Source of the DNA: Syntrophaceae bacterium UBA2251
GTDB taxonomy: Bacteria; Desulfobacterota; Syntrophia; Syntrophales; UBA2251
Assembly: GCA_002347815.1 (NCBI GenBank)
Contig: DDXV01000065.1
Span: forward strand, 1-64,000
Length of the DNA: 64,000 bases
Direction of reading: 5' to 3'
Position 1 is the first letter of the stretch, and every line of letters begins with the position of its first letter. The notes below the pieces were generated by a model, which was given only the letters and a program-made list of their open reading frames with translations, was not told where the DNA came from and made no database searches. The position numbers and the translations under genes are program-made. Shown here piece after piece: positions 43,833 to 50,536 of the stretch.

Positions 43833-43858
43833 AGAAAAGCCGGTGCGGACACACCGGC
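43833..43858 (-). terminator. Terminator after the HAD gene
   Basis: On the minus strand a perfect 7-bp stem GCCGGTG/CACCGGC with a 6-base loop is followed by TTTTCT. Confidence 0.75.
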
Positions 43859-43880
43859 CGAGCGGGTCGGGGAAGGGCGC

Positions 43881-44591
43881 TCAGGGTTGCCCGGCTCGGT
43901 CGAGGAGGTCGAGAAGGTCCCACGCCGACGCCAGAATGCACCGCGCCCCGGCCCGGGTGAGGCCCTCTCGGTTGCCGGACCCGGTGAGGACGCCGACGGT
44001 GAACGCGCCGACCTCGCGTCCAACCTGCATGTCCAAGGGATGGTCCCCCACCATGAGGGCGCCGTCCGGCGGGGCGGACAGAACGGCGAGCGCCGTGCGG
44101 AGGTGGTCCGGATGAGGCTTGACGCGCGGCGTCATCTCCCGGCTGATGGCGGCATCCACGAACTGGTCGAGATCCGGAAAGACCGTCCGCACCGCACGCA
44201 GGCAATTGCGGGTGATGATCGCAGTCCCGATCCGGCGTTTCCGGAGCGCGACCAGAAGCTCGCGCGTGCCTCCGAAAAGCTCCCCCGCGCGTGCGGCGGC
44301 GAGCTCGATCTCCATGATGCGGGTATGGGCCGCGGCGCGATAGGCCTCCGCGCGAGACGGTTCCACCGCCGCGAGCGTCGCCCGTGCCCGGTCGATCAGC
44401 TCCAGCGCAGGGAGGTCGCAAACGGTTTCCGCGGCGAGTCCGTACTGGGCCGTCAGTTTCAGGACGTCGGACCGCATGGCGACGAAGTCGATGTTCAATC
44501 TGGCCAGGGTTCCGTCGAAGTCGAAAACGACCGCGCGGCAGGGACGGGCGTCAAGGGCTCGCAGGCCCGTGGTTCTTGAGGTAGCGCTCAA
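43881..44591 (-). CDS. HAD-superfamily phosphatase
   Basis: This 236-residue HAD subfamily IA protein has motif I VVFDFDGTLA near 21-30, motif II IITRN near 124, and motif III/IV GDHPLDMQVGREVGA near 180. Substrates of this group are small phosphates such as phosphoglycolate or nucleotides; none can be assigned. It starts at TTG (44591) with GAAGGG upstream. No ATG, GTG or TTG lies closer to motif I, and the start overlaps the preceding aminotransferase by 41 bases. Confidence 0.87.
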   Translation of the reverse strand: MSATSRTTGLRALDARPCRAVVFDFDGTLARLNIDFVAMRSDVLKLTAQYGLAAETVCDLPALELIDRARATLAAVEPSRAEAYRAAAHTRIMEIELAAARAGELFGGTRELLVALRKRRIGTAIITRNCLRAVRTVFPDLDQFVDAAISREMTPRVKPHPDHLRTALAVLSAPPDGALMVGDHPLDMQVGREVGAFTVGVLTGSGNREGLTRAGARCILASAWDLLDLLDRAGQP

Positions 44592-45741
44592 GGCGGTTCA
44601 TCCCTTCCGTGATGTTGTCCAGGGAGTTGGCATAGGAGAAGCGGAGGTACCCTTCCGCGCTCTGCCCGAAGTCGATGCCGGGGGTCACCGCGACACCGGC
44701 CTTGTCCAGGATGTCGAAGGCCAGACGGTAGGAGTCGCGACTGAAGGCCTTGACGTTTCCCAGGATATAGAAGGCCCCGGTCGGTTCGACGCGGACGCCG
44801 ACCCCCATCCTGCGGAGCCGGTCGAGCATGTACTGCCGCCGTTCGTTATAGGTGTTTCTCATCTGGCGCATGCACTGCCCGCAGGAGGTCAGCGCCGTCA
44901 CGCCCGCCCACTGGACGAACGCGTTGGCGGAGATGAAGAGGTTCTGCTGGATTTTCTGCATGGGCCGGATGAATTCGGGGGGGGCGATCAGATAGCCCAG
45001 CCGCCAGCCGGTCATGGCGTAGTACTTGGAGAAGCCGTTCAGGACGAAGGCGCGATCGGTGTATTCGAGGATGGAGTGGGCCTTTCCGGAATAAACCAGA
45101 CCATGGTAAATCTCGTCGGAGATCACGGGGGGGCCTAGCGCGGCGATGTCCGCCATCCGGTCGGCGCCGAGCAGGTTTCCGGTCGGGTTGGAGGGGGAGT
45201 TGATCATGATGGCCCGCGTGCGCGCGCTCAACTTTTCGCGGATGCCGGCGGGCGTGTATTGGAATCCTTCTTCTTCGGACACGTCGACGCTGACGGGACG
45301 GGCGTCGAAGAACCGGATGAAGTTCGGGTAGCAGGCGTAGTGGGGGTCGGAAATGATGACATCGTCGTCCTTTTCGAGCAGGGCGGCAAAGATCAGGAGC
45401 ATCGCGGGCGAGGTGCCGGAGGTGACGATAACTCGGTCCGGGGAGATGCGGACGCGATAGGTCAGCCAGTAGTGTTTGCAGATGGCTTCGCGAAGTTCGA
45501 GCAGGCCGAGACTGTGCGTGTAGTGCGTCTTGCCTTCACGGACGGCCCGGAAACAGGCCTCCATGATACACTCCGGCGTGTCGAAGTCCGGTTCGCCGAC
45601 CTCCAGATGGATGACGCTTTCACCCCGCTTTTCCTTTTCCTGGGCCTTCTCGAGGACATCCATGACGATGAACGGGGGAAGAGTCCGGGCCCGCTCCGTG
45701 ATCCGGGCACTGCACGACGGGGTGTCTGCCGTTTCGCTCAT
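44551..45741 (-). CDS. PLP-dependent aminotransferase (AspC/AlaA-like)
   Basis: This 396-residue class I aminotransferase has HLEVGEPDFDTP near 45, INSPSNPTGNLLG near 180, SDEIYHGLVYSG near 208, and Lys in NGFSKYYAMTGWRLGY near 238. The C-terminal Arg is in YLRFSYAN. The substrate is unknown. It is coupled to the HAD phosphatase gene by a 41-base overlap, so the two products may act in one pathway (inference). Confidence 0.9.
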   Translation of the reverse strand: MSETADTPSCSARITERARTLPPFIVMDVLEKAQEKEKRGESVIHLEVGEPDFDTPECIMEACFRAVREGKTHYTHSLGLLELREAICKHYWLTYRVRISPDRVIVTSGTSPAMLLIFAALLEKDDDVIISDPHYACYPNFIRFFDARPVSVDVSEEEGFQYTPAGIREKLSARTRAIMINSPSNPTGNLLGADRMADIAALGPPVISDEIYHGLVYSGKAHSILEYTDRAFVLNGFSKYYAMTGWRLGYLIAPPEFIRPMQKIQQNLFISANAFVQWAGVTALTSCGQCMRQMRNTYNERRQYMLDRLRRMGVGVRVEPTGAFYILGNVKAFSRDSYRLAFDILDKAGVAVTPGIDFGQSAEGYLRFSYANSLDNITEGMNRLERYLKNHGPASP

Positions 45742-45843
45742 GACGATCCCTTACGGGGGTGAAGCCGTCCTCAGGATGGCGGATTGATGGGACCGCCGCG
45801 CCGGCGCGGGTGAGAGACGCAGGCATGCGGGCTGCCCCCGAAG

Positions 45844-45871
45844 GCTATCCGCTTGCCGGCTTCCTTGTCAA
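45844..45871 (-). promoter_or_regulatory. Candidate promoter for the aminotransferase-HAD pair
   Basis: On the minus strand a perfect TTGACA (45871-45866) has GATAGC (45849-45844) 16 bases downstream. A 14-bp perfect palindrome CCGCGCCGGCGCGG lies at 45796-45809, between this promoter and the start codon. Confidence 0.45.
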
Positions 45872-45889
45872 GGGAAAAGGGCCGCCGGG

Positions 45890-46738
45890 TCAGGATCGGT
45901 TCCGCCCCTGGAGGTATCCGGGGGGGAGGGTGCGGCGAACGACCCGGTCCGGGGCGATGGCGGGACGCTCGAAATCGGCGACGATCTTGAGAAAGGTCAT
46001 CGTGATGTTGAAGGTTGCCCCCCAGAGAACTTCCTGGCGGCCGTCCGCTTCGCGATAGAGGAGACAGGGAAACTCGGCGGGCATTCCGTTGCGGTCGGAG
46101 ATCCGATCGGGCAGGGAAAAATCGAACCAGGCGTAGTTGGCCGGATCGAAGAAGGCGAGGAGCGGGATCTCCACGATCCGTTCCACCTCGGTATTGATGC
46201 GGGGGCGCCAGGTTCCGTCGAGCAGGCCGACGACGGGAAAGATTCTGCGCTTGAGAAGCAGCAGGCTGTACGGGGGAAGGGCGCCGAGAAATCGGACCTG
46301 CCAGGGGCGCAGACGAACCTCTTCCCAGCTCTCCCGGAGAGCGTTTGCCAGAAACAGGAGAACGGCGCGGCGGGTGGCGGCGTCCCGGCGGGACAGTTCC
46401 CGGTTCACGGCCGGGGGGATGATGGGGAAGAGGCGGGGGAGGAGGCATCGTCCCACCGGGTCCCGGCGCGGATCGAGGATGCCCCCGGGACAGCTGAGAT
46501 CGCCCCCCTGAGCCACCGTGGCCGAACGTTTGATCAGGTGCAGGAAGAATTCGCCGCTGTCCGGGCCGCGGGAGAGAGGGTCGGTCCGGAAGGAGAGGAG
46601 AAAGAGAACGCCGGCCGGGAGCACGGGGGCCCCGTCGCCGGACAACGGGAGCAACGCATAGTCGAGTTCACATCGACCCAGGCGTGAGACGATCCGGTTC
46701 ACGAAGCGCTCCCTGGCCGCCGGCAGGTCTCGGTCCAT
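45890..46738 (-). CDS. NUDIX hydrolase, NudL/CoA-pyrophosphatase-like with insertion
   Basis: This 282-residue protein has a Nudix box split by an insertion. GGDLSCPGGILD near 78-89 supplies the leading Gly residues, and ALRESWEEVRL near 134 supplies the REx2EE metal-binding part about 45 residues later. CoA pyrophosphatases have the same LSFPGG...ALREAxEEIGL plan with less between them. It may therefore split CoA or a related diphosphate, but the insertion makes this uncertain. The start shares a base with the upstream hydrolase stop (TGATG). Confidence 0.75.
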   Translation of the reverse strand: MDRDLPAARERFVNRIVSRLGRCELDYALLPLSGDGAPVLPAGVLFLLSFRTDPLSRGPDSGEFFLHLIKRSATVAQGGDLSCPGGILDPRRDPVGRCLLPRLFPIIPPAVNRELSRRDAATRRAVLLFLANALRESWEEVRLRPWQVRFLGALPPYSLLLLKRRIFPVVGLLDGTWRPRINTEVERIVEIPLLAFFDPANYAWFDFSLPDRISDRNGMPAEFPCLLYREADGRQEVLWGATFNITMTFLKIVADFERPAIAPDRVVRRTLPPGYLQGRNRS

Positions 46739-47811
46739 CAGGAACGACCCCCCGCGTTTCGGCGGGAGAGGCGAAACGCCTCTTCAAGTTCGTCCCGCAT
46801 CCGTGCGGCGATCCACCGTTCGTACCAGCATCCCGGAGGGTAGAGCTGGATGAATCCGCAATGGCCTCCGTAGGGCTGAATGAGGATCTCCGCACGAAGG
46901 GTGTTTTCGAGCGGGTAAAAATCCTCCACCGGAACAACCGGGTCATCCTGCGAGGTGATCACGGTCACCGGCACCGACAGGGGCGCCAGGACGGCGTCGT
47001 TGAGGGTGTAATCGCGGAAATAGTCGATGTAATTCTCGTACTCCGGGTTATGGGACATCAGGGCTTCCGTGAGCCCGATGAGCGTTGTATGGGAAAGGAG
47101 CGCAGAAAAATTGTAACGTCGGGGAAAGAGGGCCTGCTTCTTGCGGAGGGAGCGCTTCCACTTGTGGAGGAAATAGTGGCGATACAGGGCCGGTCCCCGG
47201 TCGATGGCCAGGGTGGCCTTGTAGGGGTCGAGGGCCGGACTGATCGAGAAGATTCTCCGCAGGGTCGGCAGGGATCCGTTGCCGGCCCGGAGGGCAATGC
47301 GCAAGGCGAAATTGCCCCCGAGGGAGAATCCGACGATGAAAAAGGGCATCTTGGGAGAGAGGGCGGCGACGGCGATCATGGCCTGGAACACCTCGTCGAT
47401 GCGGGCGCCGTGAAAGAGGTCCTCGTTTAAGTGATGACTGTCCCCGTGGTCCCGGAGGTTCAGGCGGAAGATGTCGAACCCATGGCGGAAGAGGGTCCGG
47501 CCGCAAGACAGCATATAGGCGGACGCGGCGCTTCCCTCCCAGCCGTGGATCATCGCCACGATCCCCCGGCCGGGCGGATCATGGCGTGACCAGAATCCCT
47601 GGAGCCTGACCCCGCCGCCCGAGTCGAGAATGAGTTCCCTGGCTGCGGACAGCAGGGGATTCGCTCCGCGCACGCGCAGTTTCAGGCTGGCGAGGATCGA
47701 TTGGAGGTGGGGGTTGCGGATCCCCGGACCCGGATCGAAGCGATCGATCCTGCGGGTGGAGGAATCTTCGGCGATGAGGGTGGACACGTCCCTGAAGCGG
47801 TTCCGTTTCAT
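46738..47811 (-). CDS. YheT-like alpha/beta hydrolase
   Basis: This 357-residue hydrolase has RNPHLQSI near 44 as the family lead-in, a lid-free core with MIHGWEGS near 100 (oxyanion region), GFSLGGNFALR near 173 (nucleophile Ser elbow), DDPVVP near 295 (Asp) and YGGHCGF near 323 (His). The triad is complete. YheT proteins are esterase-like with poorly known substrates. The ATG at 47811 has no Shine-Dalgarno and lies 7 bases after a -10 box, so its mRNA may be leaderless. Longer upstream frames cross two promoters. Confidence 0.88.
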   Translation of the reverse strand: MKRNRFRDVSTLIAEDSSTRRIDRFDPGPGIRNPHLQSILASLKLRVRGANPLLSAARELILDSGGGVRLQGFWSRHDPPGRGIVAMIHGWEGSAASAYMLSCGRTLFRHGFDIFRLNLRDHGDSHHLNEDLFHGARIDEVFQAMIAVAALSPKMPFFIVGFSLGGNFALRIALRAGNGSLPTLRRIFSISPALDPYKATLAIDRGPALYRHYFLHKWKRSLRKKQALFPRRYNFSALLSHTTLIGLTEALMSHNPEYENYIDYFRDYTLNDAVLAPLSVPVTVITSQDDPVVPVEDFYPLENTLRAEILIQPYGGHCGFIQLYPPGCWYERWIAARMRDELEEAFRLSRRNAGGRS

Positions 47812-47818
47812 GGCACTG

Positions 47819-47847
47819 TCGATACAACACGGCAACCCGGGTGTCAA
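47819..47847 (-). promoter_or_regulatory. Promoter touching the YheT-like start (leaderless candidate)
   Basis: On the minus strand TTGACA (47847-47842) and TATCGA (47824-47819) are 17 bases apart. Only 7 bases separate the -10 box from the ATG, so transcription would start at or next to the start codon. Confidence 0.55.
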
Positions 47848-47917
47848 TCCTCTTATGCGTCCCCGCGCGGGCTTTGTACGGAAGGGGACCCCGAAAAGAG
47901 ACATCGGGACAATTTCA

Positions 47918-47946
47918 TTGACAGGCCGGTCCCGCTTTTCTATATT
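47918..47946 (+). promoter_or_regulatory. Near-consensus promoter for the small secreted protein
   Basis: TTGACA at 47918-47923 and TATATT at 47941-47946 are separated by 17 bases, one of the best sigma-70 matches in the window. The predicted transcript starts near 47953. Confidence 0.75.
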
Positions 47947-48031
47947 CACGGCCATACAGAAACGTCGGGCGGGCCGCCCGCCCCCACCGGGGGCGATCCG
48001 GGCCGTCATCGGCAGGAATCCGGGAGGAAAA

Positions 48032-48460
48032 ATCAAGAAGCCAAGACACCGTTGGGGATGGATCCTTGCAGTTGCGATCGTTTTTGCGGCCACGCAGGGC
48101 TTTGCCGCAGGGGTGGTGCAGTCCGGCGCGAGCCTCTGGGAAACGAACTTCGGAATCCTGTCGCTCAACCAGGACGGCGCCTTCGTTTGGGGAACGTACA
48201 ACTACGCCGGCGGCAAGGTGATCGGCGCCGTGTCCCAGGGGGTGATCTACGGTTTTTGGTGGGAAAACGACGACGCAACCGGCGCCGGTCCCGAGGGAAA
48301 CTGGTGCGGTCCGTTCGTGATGCGGGTCGGCGCCGACGGGAGGAGCTTTCAGGGGATCTACGACAAGGCGTCGCGCGGGGTGAAGACCTTTTCGGCCATC
48401 CATCCCTCCTACACATGGACCGGAACGCTCCGATCGGGTTCGCTTATCACCCATCCCTGA
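48032..48460 (+). CDS. Small secreted protein, probable ATC start
   Basis: This is about 142 residues: a signal peptide (basic KKPRHR, hydrophobic WILAVAIVFAA, cleavage near GFAAG) and a mature part with repeated Gly-aromatic beta-like motifs (LNQDGAFVWGTYNYAGGKV, IYGFWWENDD, WTGTL). The family is unknown. No in-frame ATG, GTG or TTG lies between the promoter at 47918-47946 and the signal peptide. GGGAGGA at 48022-48028 points to ATC at 48032. In-frame ATGs farther upstream precede the promoter. The real start needs confirming; a sequence error is the main alternative. Confidence 0.65.
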   Translation: MKKPRHRWGWILAVAIVFAATQGFAAGVVQSGASLWETNFGILSLNQDGAFVWGTYNYAGGKVIGAVSQGVIYGFWWENDDATGAGPEGNWCGPFVMRVGADGRSFQGIYDKASRGVKTFSAIHPSYTWTGTLRSGSLITHP

Positions 48461-48529
48461 ACGCGGTGAAAGCCGCGCCATTGGACCTGAGGGTTTCCGA
48501 GATGCGGGTCCATGACCCGGCTTGGAGAC

Positions 48530-48565
48530 AAAAAAAGGACTTAGAAGGCTTTCTAAGTCCTTTTT
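48530..48565. terminator. Bidirectional terminator
   Basis: A perfect 10-bp stem GGACTTAGAA/TTCTAAGTCC with loop GGCT is flanked by seven A on the left and five T on the right. It serves the secreted-protein gene on the plus strand and tRNA-Met on the minus strand. Confidence 0.9.
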
Positions 48566-48569
48566 GTCC

Positions 48570-48646
48570 TGGTGGCGGTGCAGGGAATCGAACCCCGGAC
48601 ACTACGGATATGAGCCGTATGCTCTAACCGGCTGAGCTACACCGCC
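48570..48646 (-). tRNA. tRNA-Met (anticodon CAT, elongator-like)
   Basis: On the minus strand, acceptor GGCGGTG pairs with CACCGCC, the D-loop has AGCTCAGCCGGTTAGAGC, the anticodon stem TACGG/CCGTA encloses CTCATAT (anticodon CAT), and the CCA end is encoded. It lacks initiator features such as the three G:C anticodon-stem pairs. A tRNA-Ile(CAT) identity is less likely but cannot be excluded by eye. Confidence 0.95.
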
Positions 48647-48659
48647 AAGCGCGGGTGGA

Positions 48660-48688
48660 CCTATAACAGATCGGCCGGGCCCTGTCAA
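48660..48688 (-). promoter_or_regulatory. tRNA-Met promoter
   Basis: On the minus strand TTGACA (48688-48683) and TATAGG (48665-48660) are separated by 17 bases, ending 13 bases before the tRNA 5' end. Confidence 0.75.
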
Positions 48689-48692
48689 CCCC

Positions 48693-50426
48693 CTATTGCT
48701 GCGCCGGGGGCGGCGTGGGCTGGGCGGACATCTTGTAGGCCACGACCACGCTGCGTTGACCGATCGTGGCGCCGACGGACTGGACCAGGGCCAGAACGAT
48801 TTCGCTTTGACCATCGTTGTCGATATCCTTGAACTGGTAGTCCGCGACGTAGCCGTTGATCTTGCGCGTCTTCCAGTTTTCGATCAACCCCAGCCCGTCC
48901 CATTCGAGATCATAGACCTCGCTCGATGTGAACAACTTGACATTCTTGAGGATCCGTCCGGTTGAGGAAAGGTTCTTGACGAGAATGATTTCCGGTTTCT
49001 TGTCCCCGTTGGTGTCGTAGATGAGAATCCGCGGATTGATGAAATATCGTTCGCGTCCCTCGTCCTGATACGCGCTCGGTTGGATGGAAGACAGGTCGAT
49101 GGAAACGTTGCTGCCGCCGAACACCTCGTCGCTCTTGAAGAGCCGCTCCTTGCTTCCCCCGAACACGGCCAGCTTGACCAGGGGCTTGGTCGTCTGTTCG
49201 TAGATGCACAGGTAGTCTGACTCGTCGATGGCGATGATCTTTTCATCCGAGCCGAGCCCCAGTTCGTCGAGGGCCAGGCCGTAGACGGACAGGCCCTGAG
49301 GGATCTTCATCCGCTGTCCCTCCCGGTATCGGCCGTTTTCCCAGAGGATTTGATGGATCGGCGTGTCGAAGGGATGTTCCGGGGAGATCTCCTGCCCCAG
49401 CAGGCGTGTCGAATCGGAGGTCGTGCCGACCACGCGGAGAAACCAGGGGAGATCTTCGGCGATCGACGCGAACTTGCCTTCCCTGAACTCAATCACGAAG
49501 GACGCGAGCCGGGTCTGTCGGAGGCAGGTGACGATGATTTCGTTTACACCGTTGCGATTGATGTCCGCGATATCGACGCCGAGATACTTGTCGTAGCGCT
49601 TCCCGGAAATCTTCTGCAGGAGCTTGAAGCCGGCACCCGTTTTTTGATGGATGTAGACGTTGTTGTTGTCGATGAGGACCACTTCGTTCAGGCGGTCACC
49701 GTTGACGTCGCCGATGTCCATTCCCCTGAATTCCGTCGGGGAAGTCGGGCTCATCCAGAAGCCCCGGCGGTCGAGGGGTTGGGCGGCGTTGATGAAATCG
49801 GGATTGATCGCCGCGGTGAACGTTCCCTTTTTGCTCGTGCGCATGCCGGCGATGATGGCCGCCTCACGGGCGTCGCCCGCAGCCGGGGGAGCCGCGACCC
49901 GGGCCGGCGCCTCTGGCGGGGGAACGGCGGCGGGCGCGGGTTCCGGCGCGGCGCCGGTGATGTGCGTATTGATCCGCTGCGCAAAATCGGAGATGCGGGG
50001 AATAACTTCATCCAGGGTCTGGCTCTGGACGAAGATGCCCACGGGCGACTTGTTGGCGGCGACATCGACCAGTTTGCCGTCGATGCTCAGACTGTTGCCG
50101 ATCTTCGTGATGCTGCCCCAGACCACGAAATCTGTCTTCATCGTCTTGCCGAGTTCGTAGACATCGGCCTGGGAAAGATCCTTGCCGGCAAAATTCTTGA
50201 GGGCGTCCTGAATCTGGTCGCGGCTCGCCACGGCAAGGCGGTCATCGGAGGATAGGCGGGAGGCGAGCATCTCCCAGATGCCCAACTTGATGTAGTCCAG
50301 GGATTCCGCGCTGTGGACGGCGAATGGGAGGACGGCGATGGATTTCTGCTCCGCGGCCCCGATGAGGGCGCCGGGGATCAACAGGATCAGGCCAAACGCG
50401 ACGGCGGTGAAAAGTTTCTTCATCAT
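48693..50426 (-). CDS. Secreted CsgG/TolB-like N-domain plus FG-GAP repeats
   Basis: This 577-residue exported protein has a signal peptide at about 1-24. A domain at about 27-155 has KSIAVLPFAVHS, LGIWEMLASRLSS and VVWGSITKIG, like CsgG/TolB-N (curli-secretin or FlgO type). A Pro/Ala linker runs to about 185. FG-GAP/VCBS-type repeats follow with DVNGDRLNEVVL, DINRNGVNEIIV, DTNGDKKPEIIL and DIDNDGQSEIVL, which bind calcium in propeller folds. It is probably a periplasmic or surface scaffold of unknown job. The start follows GAAGGTGAACC. Confidence 0.85.
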   Translation of the reverse strand: MMKKLFTAVAFGLILLIPGALIGAAEQKSIAVLPFAVHSAESLDYIKLGIWEMLASRLSSDDRLAVASRDQIQDALKNFAGKDLSQADVYELGKTMKTDFVVWGSITKIGNSLSIDGKLVDVAANKSPVGIFVQSQTLDEVIPRISDFAQRINTHITGAAPEPAPAAVPPPEAPARVAAPPAAGDAREAAIIAGMRTSKKGTFTAAINPDFINAAQPLDRRGFWMSPTSPTEFRGMDIGDVNGDRLNEVVLIDNNNVYIHQKTGAGFKLLQKISGKRYDKYLGVDIADINRNGVNEIIVTCLRQTRLASFVIEFREGKFASIAEDLPWFLRVVGTTSDSTRLLGQEISPEHPFDTPIHQILWENGRYREGQRMKIPQGLSVYGLALDELGLGSDEKIIAIDESDYLCIYEQTTKPLVKLAVFGGSKERLFKSDEVFGGSNVSIDLSSIQPSAYQDEGRERYFINPRILIYDTNGDKKPEIILVKNLSSTGRILKNVKLFTSSEVYDLEWDGLGLIENWKTRKINGYVADYQFKDIDNDGQSEIVLALVQSVGATIGQRSVVVAYKMSAQPTPPPAQQ

Positions 50427-50536
50427 GGTTCACCTTCGGAATGCGGGGTCTCGGGGTCGGCCCGGCGCGCTCGCCCGGCCGCGAGCTATGTAGCACTGAA
50501 AGGGCCTTTGTTCAAGAAACATCTGCGGCCTTCCGC

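Noticed and set aside
44551..44591. Frameshift between the aminotransferase and HAD genes because of their 41-base overlap
   Set aside because: Both proteins are full length with complete motifs, and a TTG with a ribosome site explains the overlap.
45796..45809. 14-bp palindrome as an operator
   Set aside because: It is entirely G and C in a GC-rich background, so chance is a sufficient explanation. Kept only as a note under the promoter.
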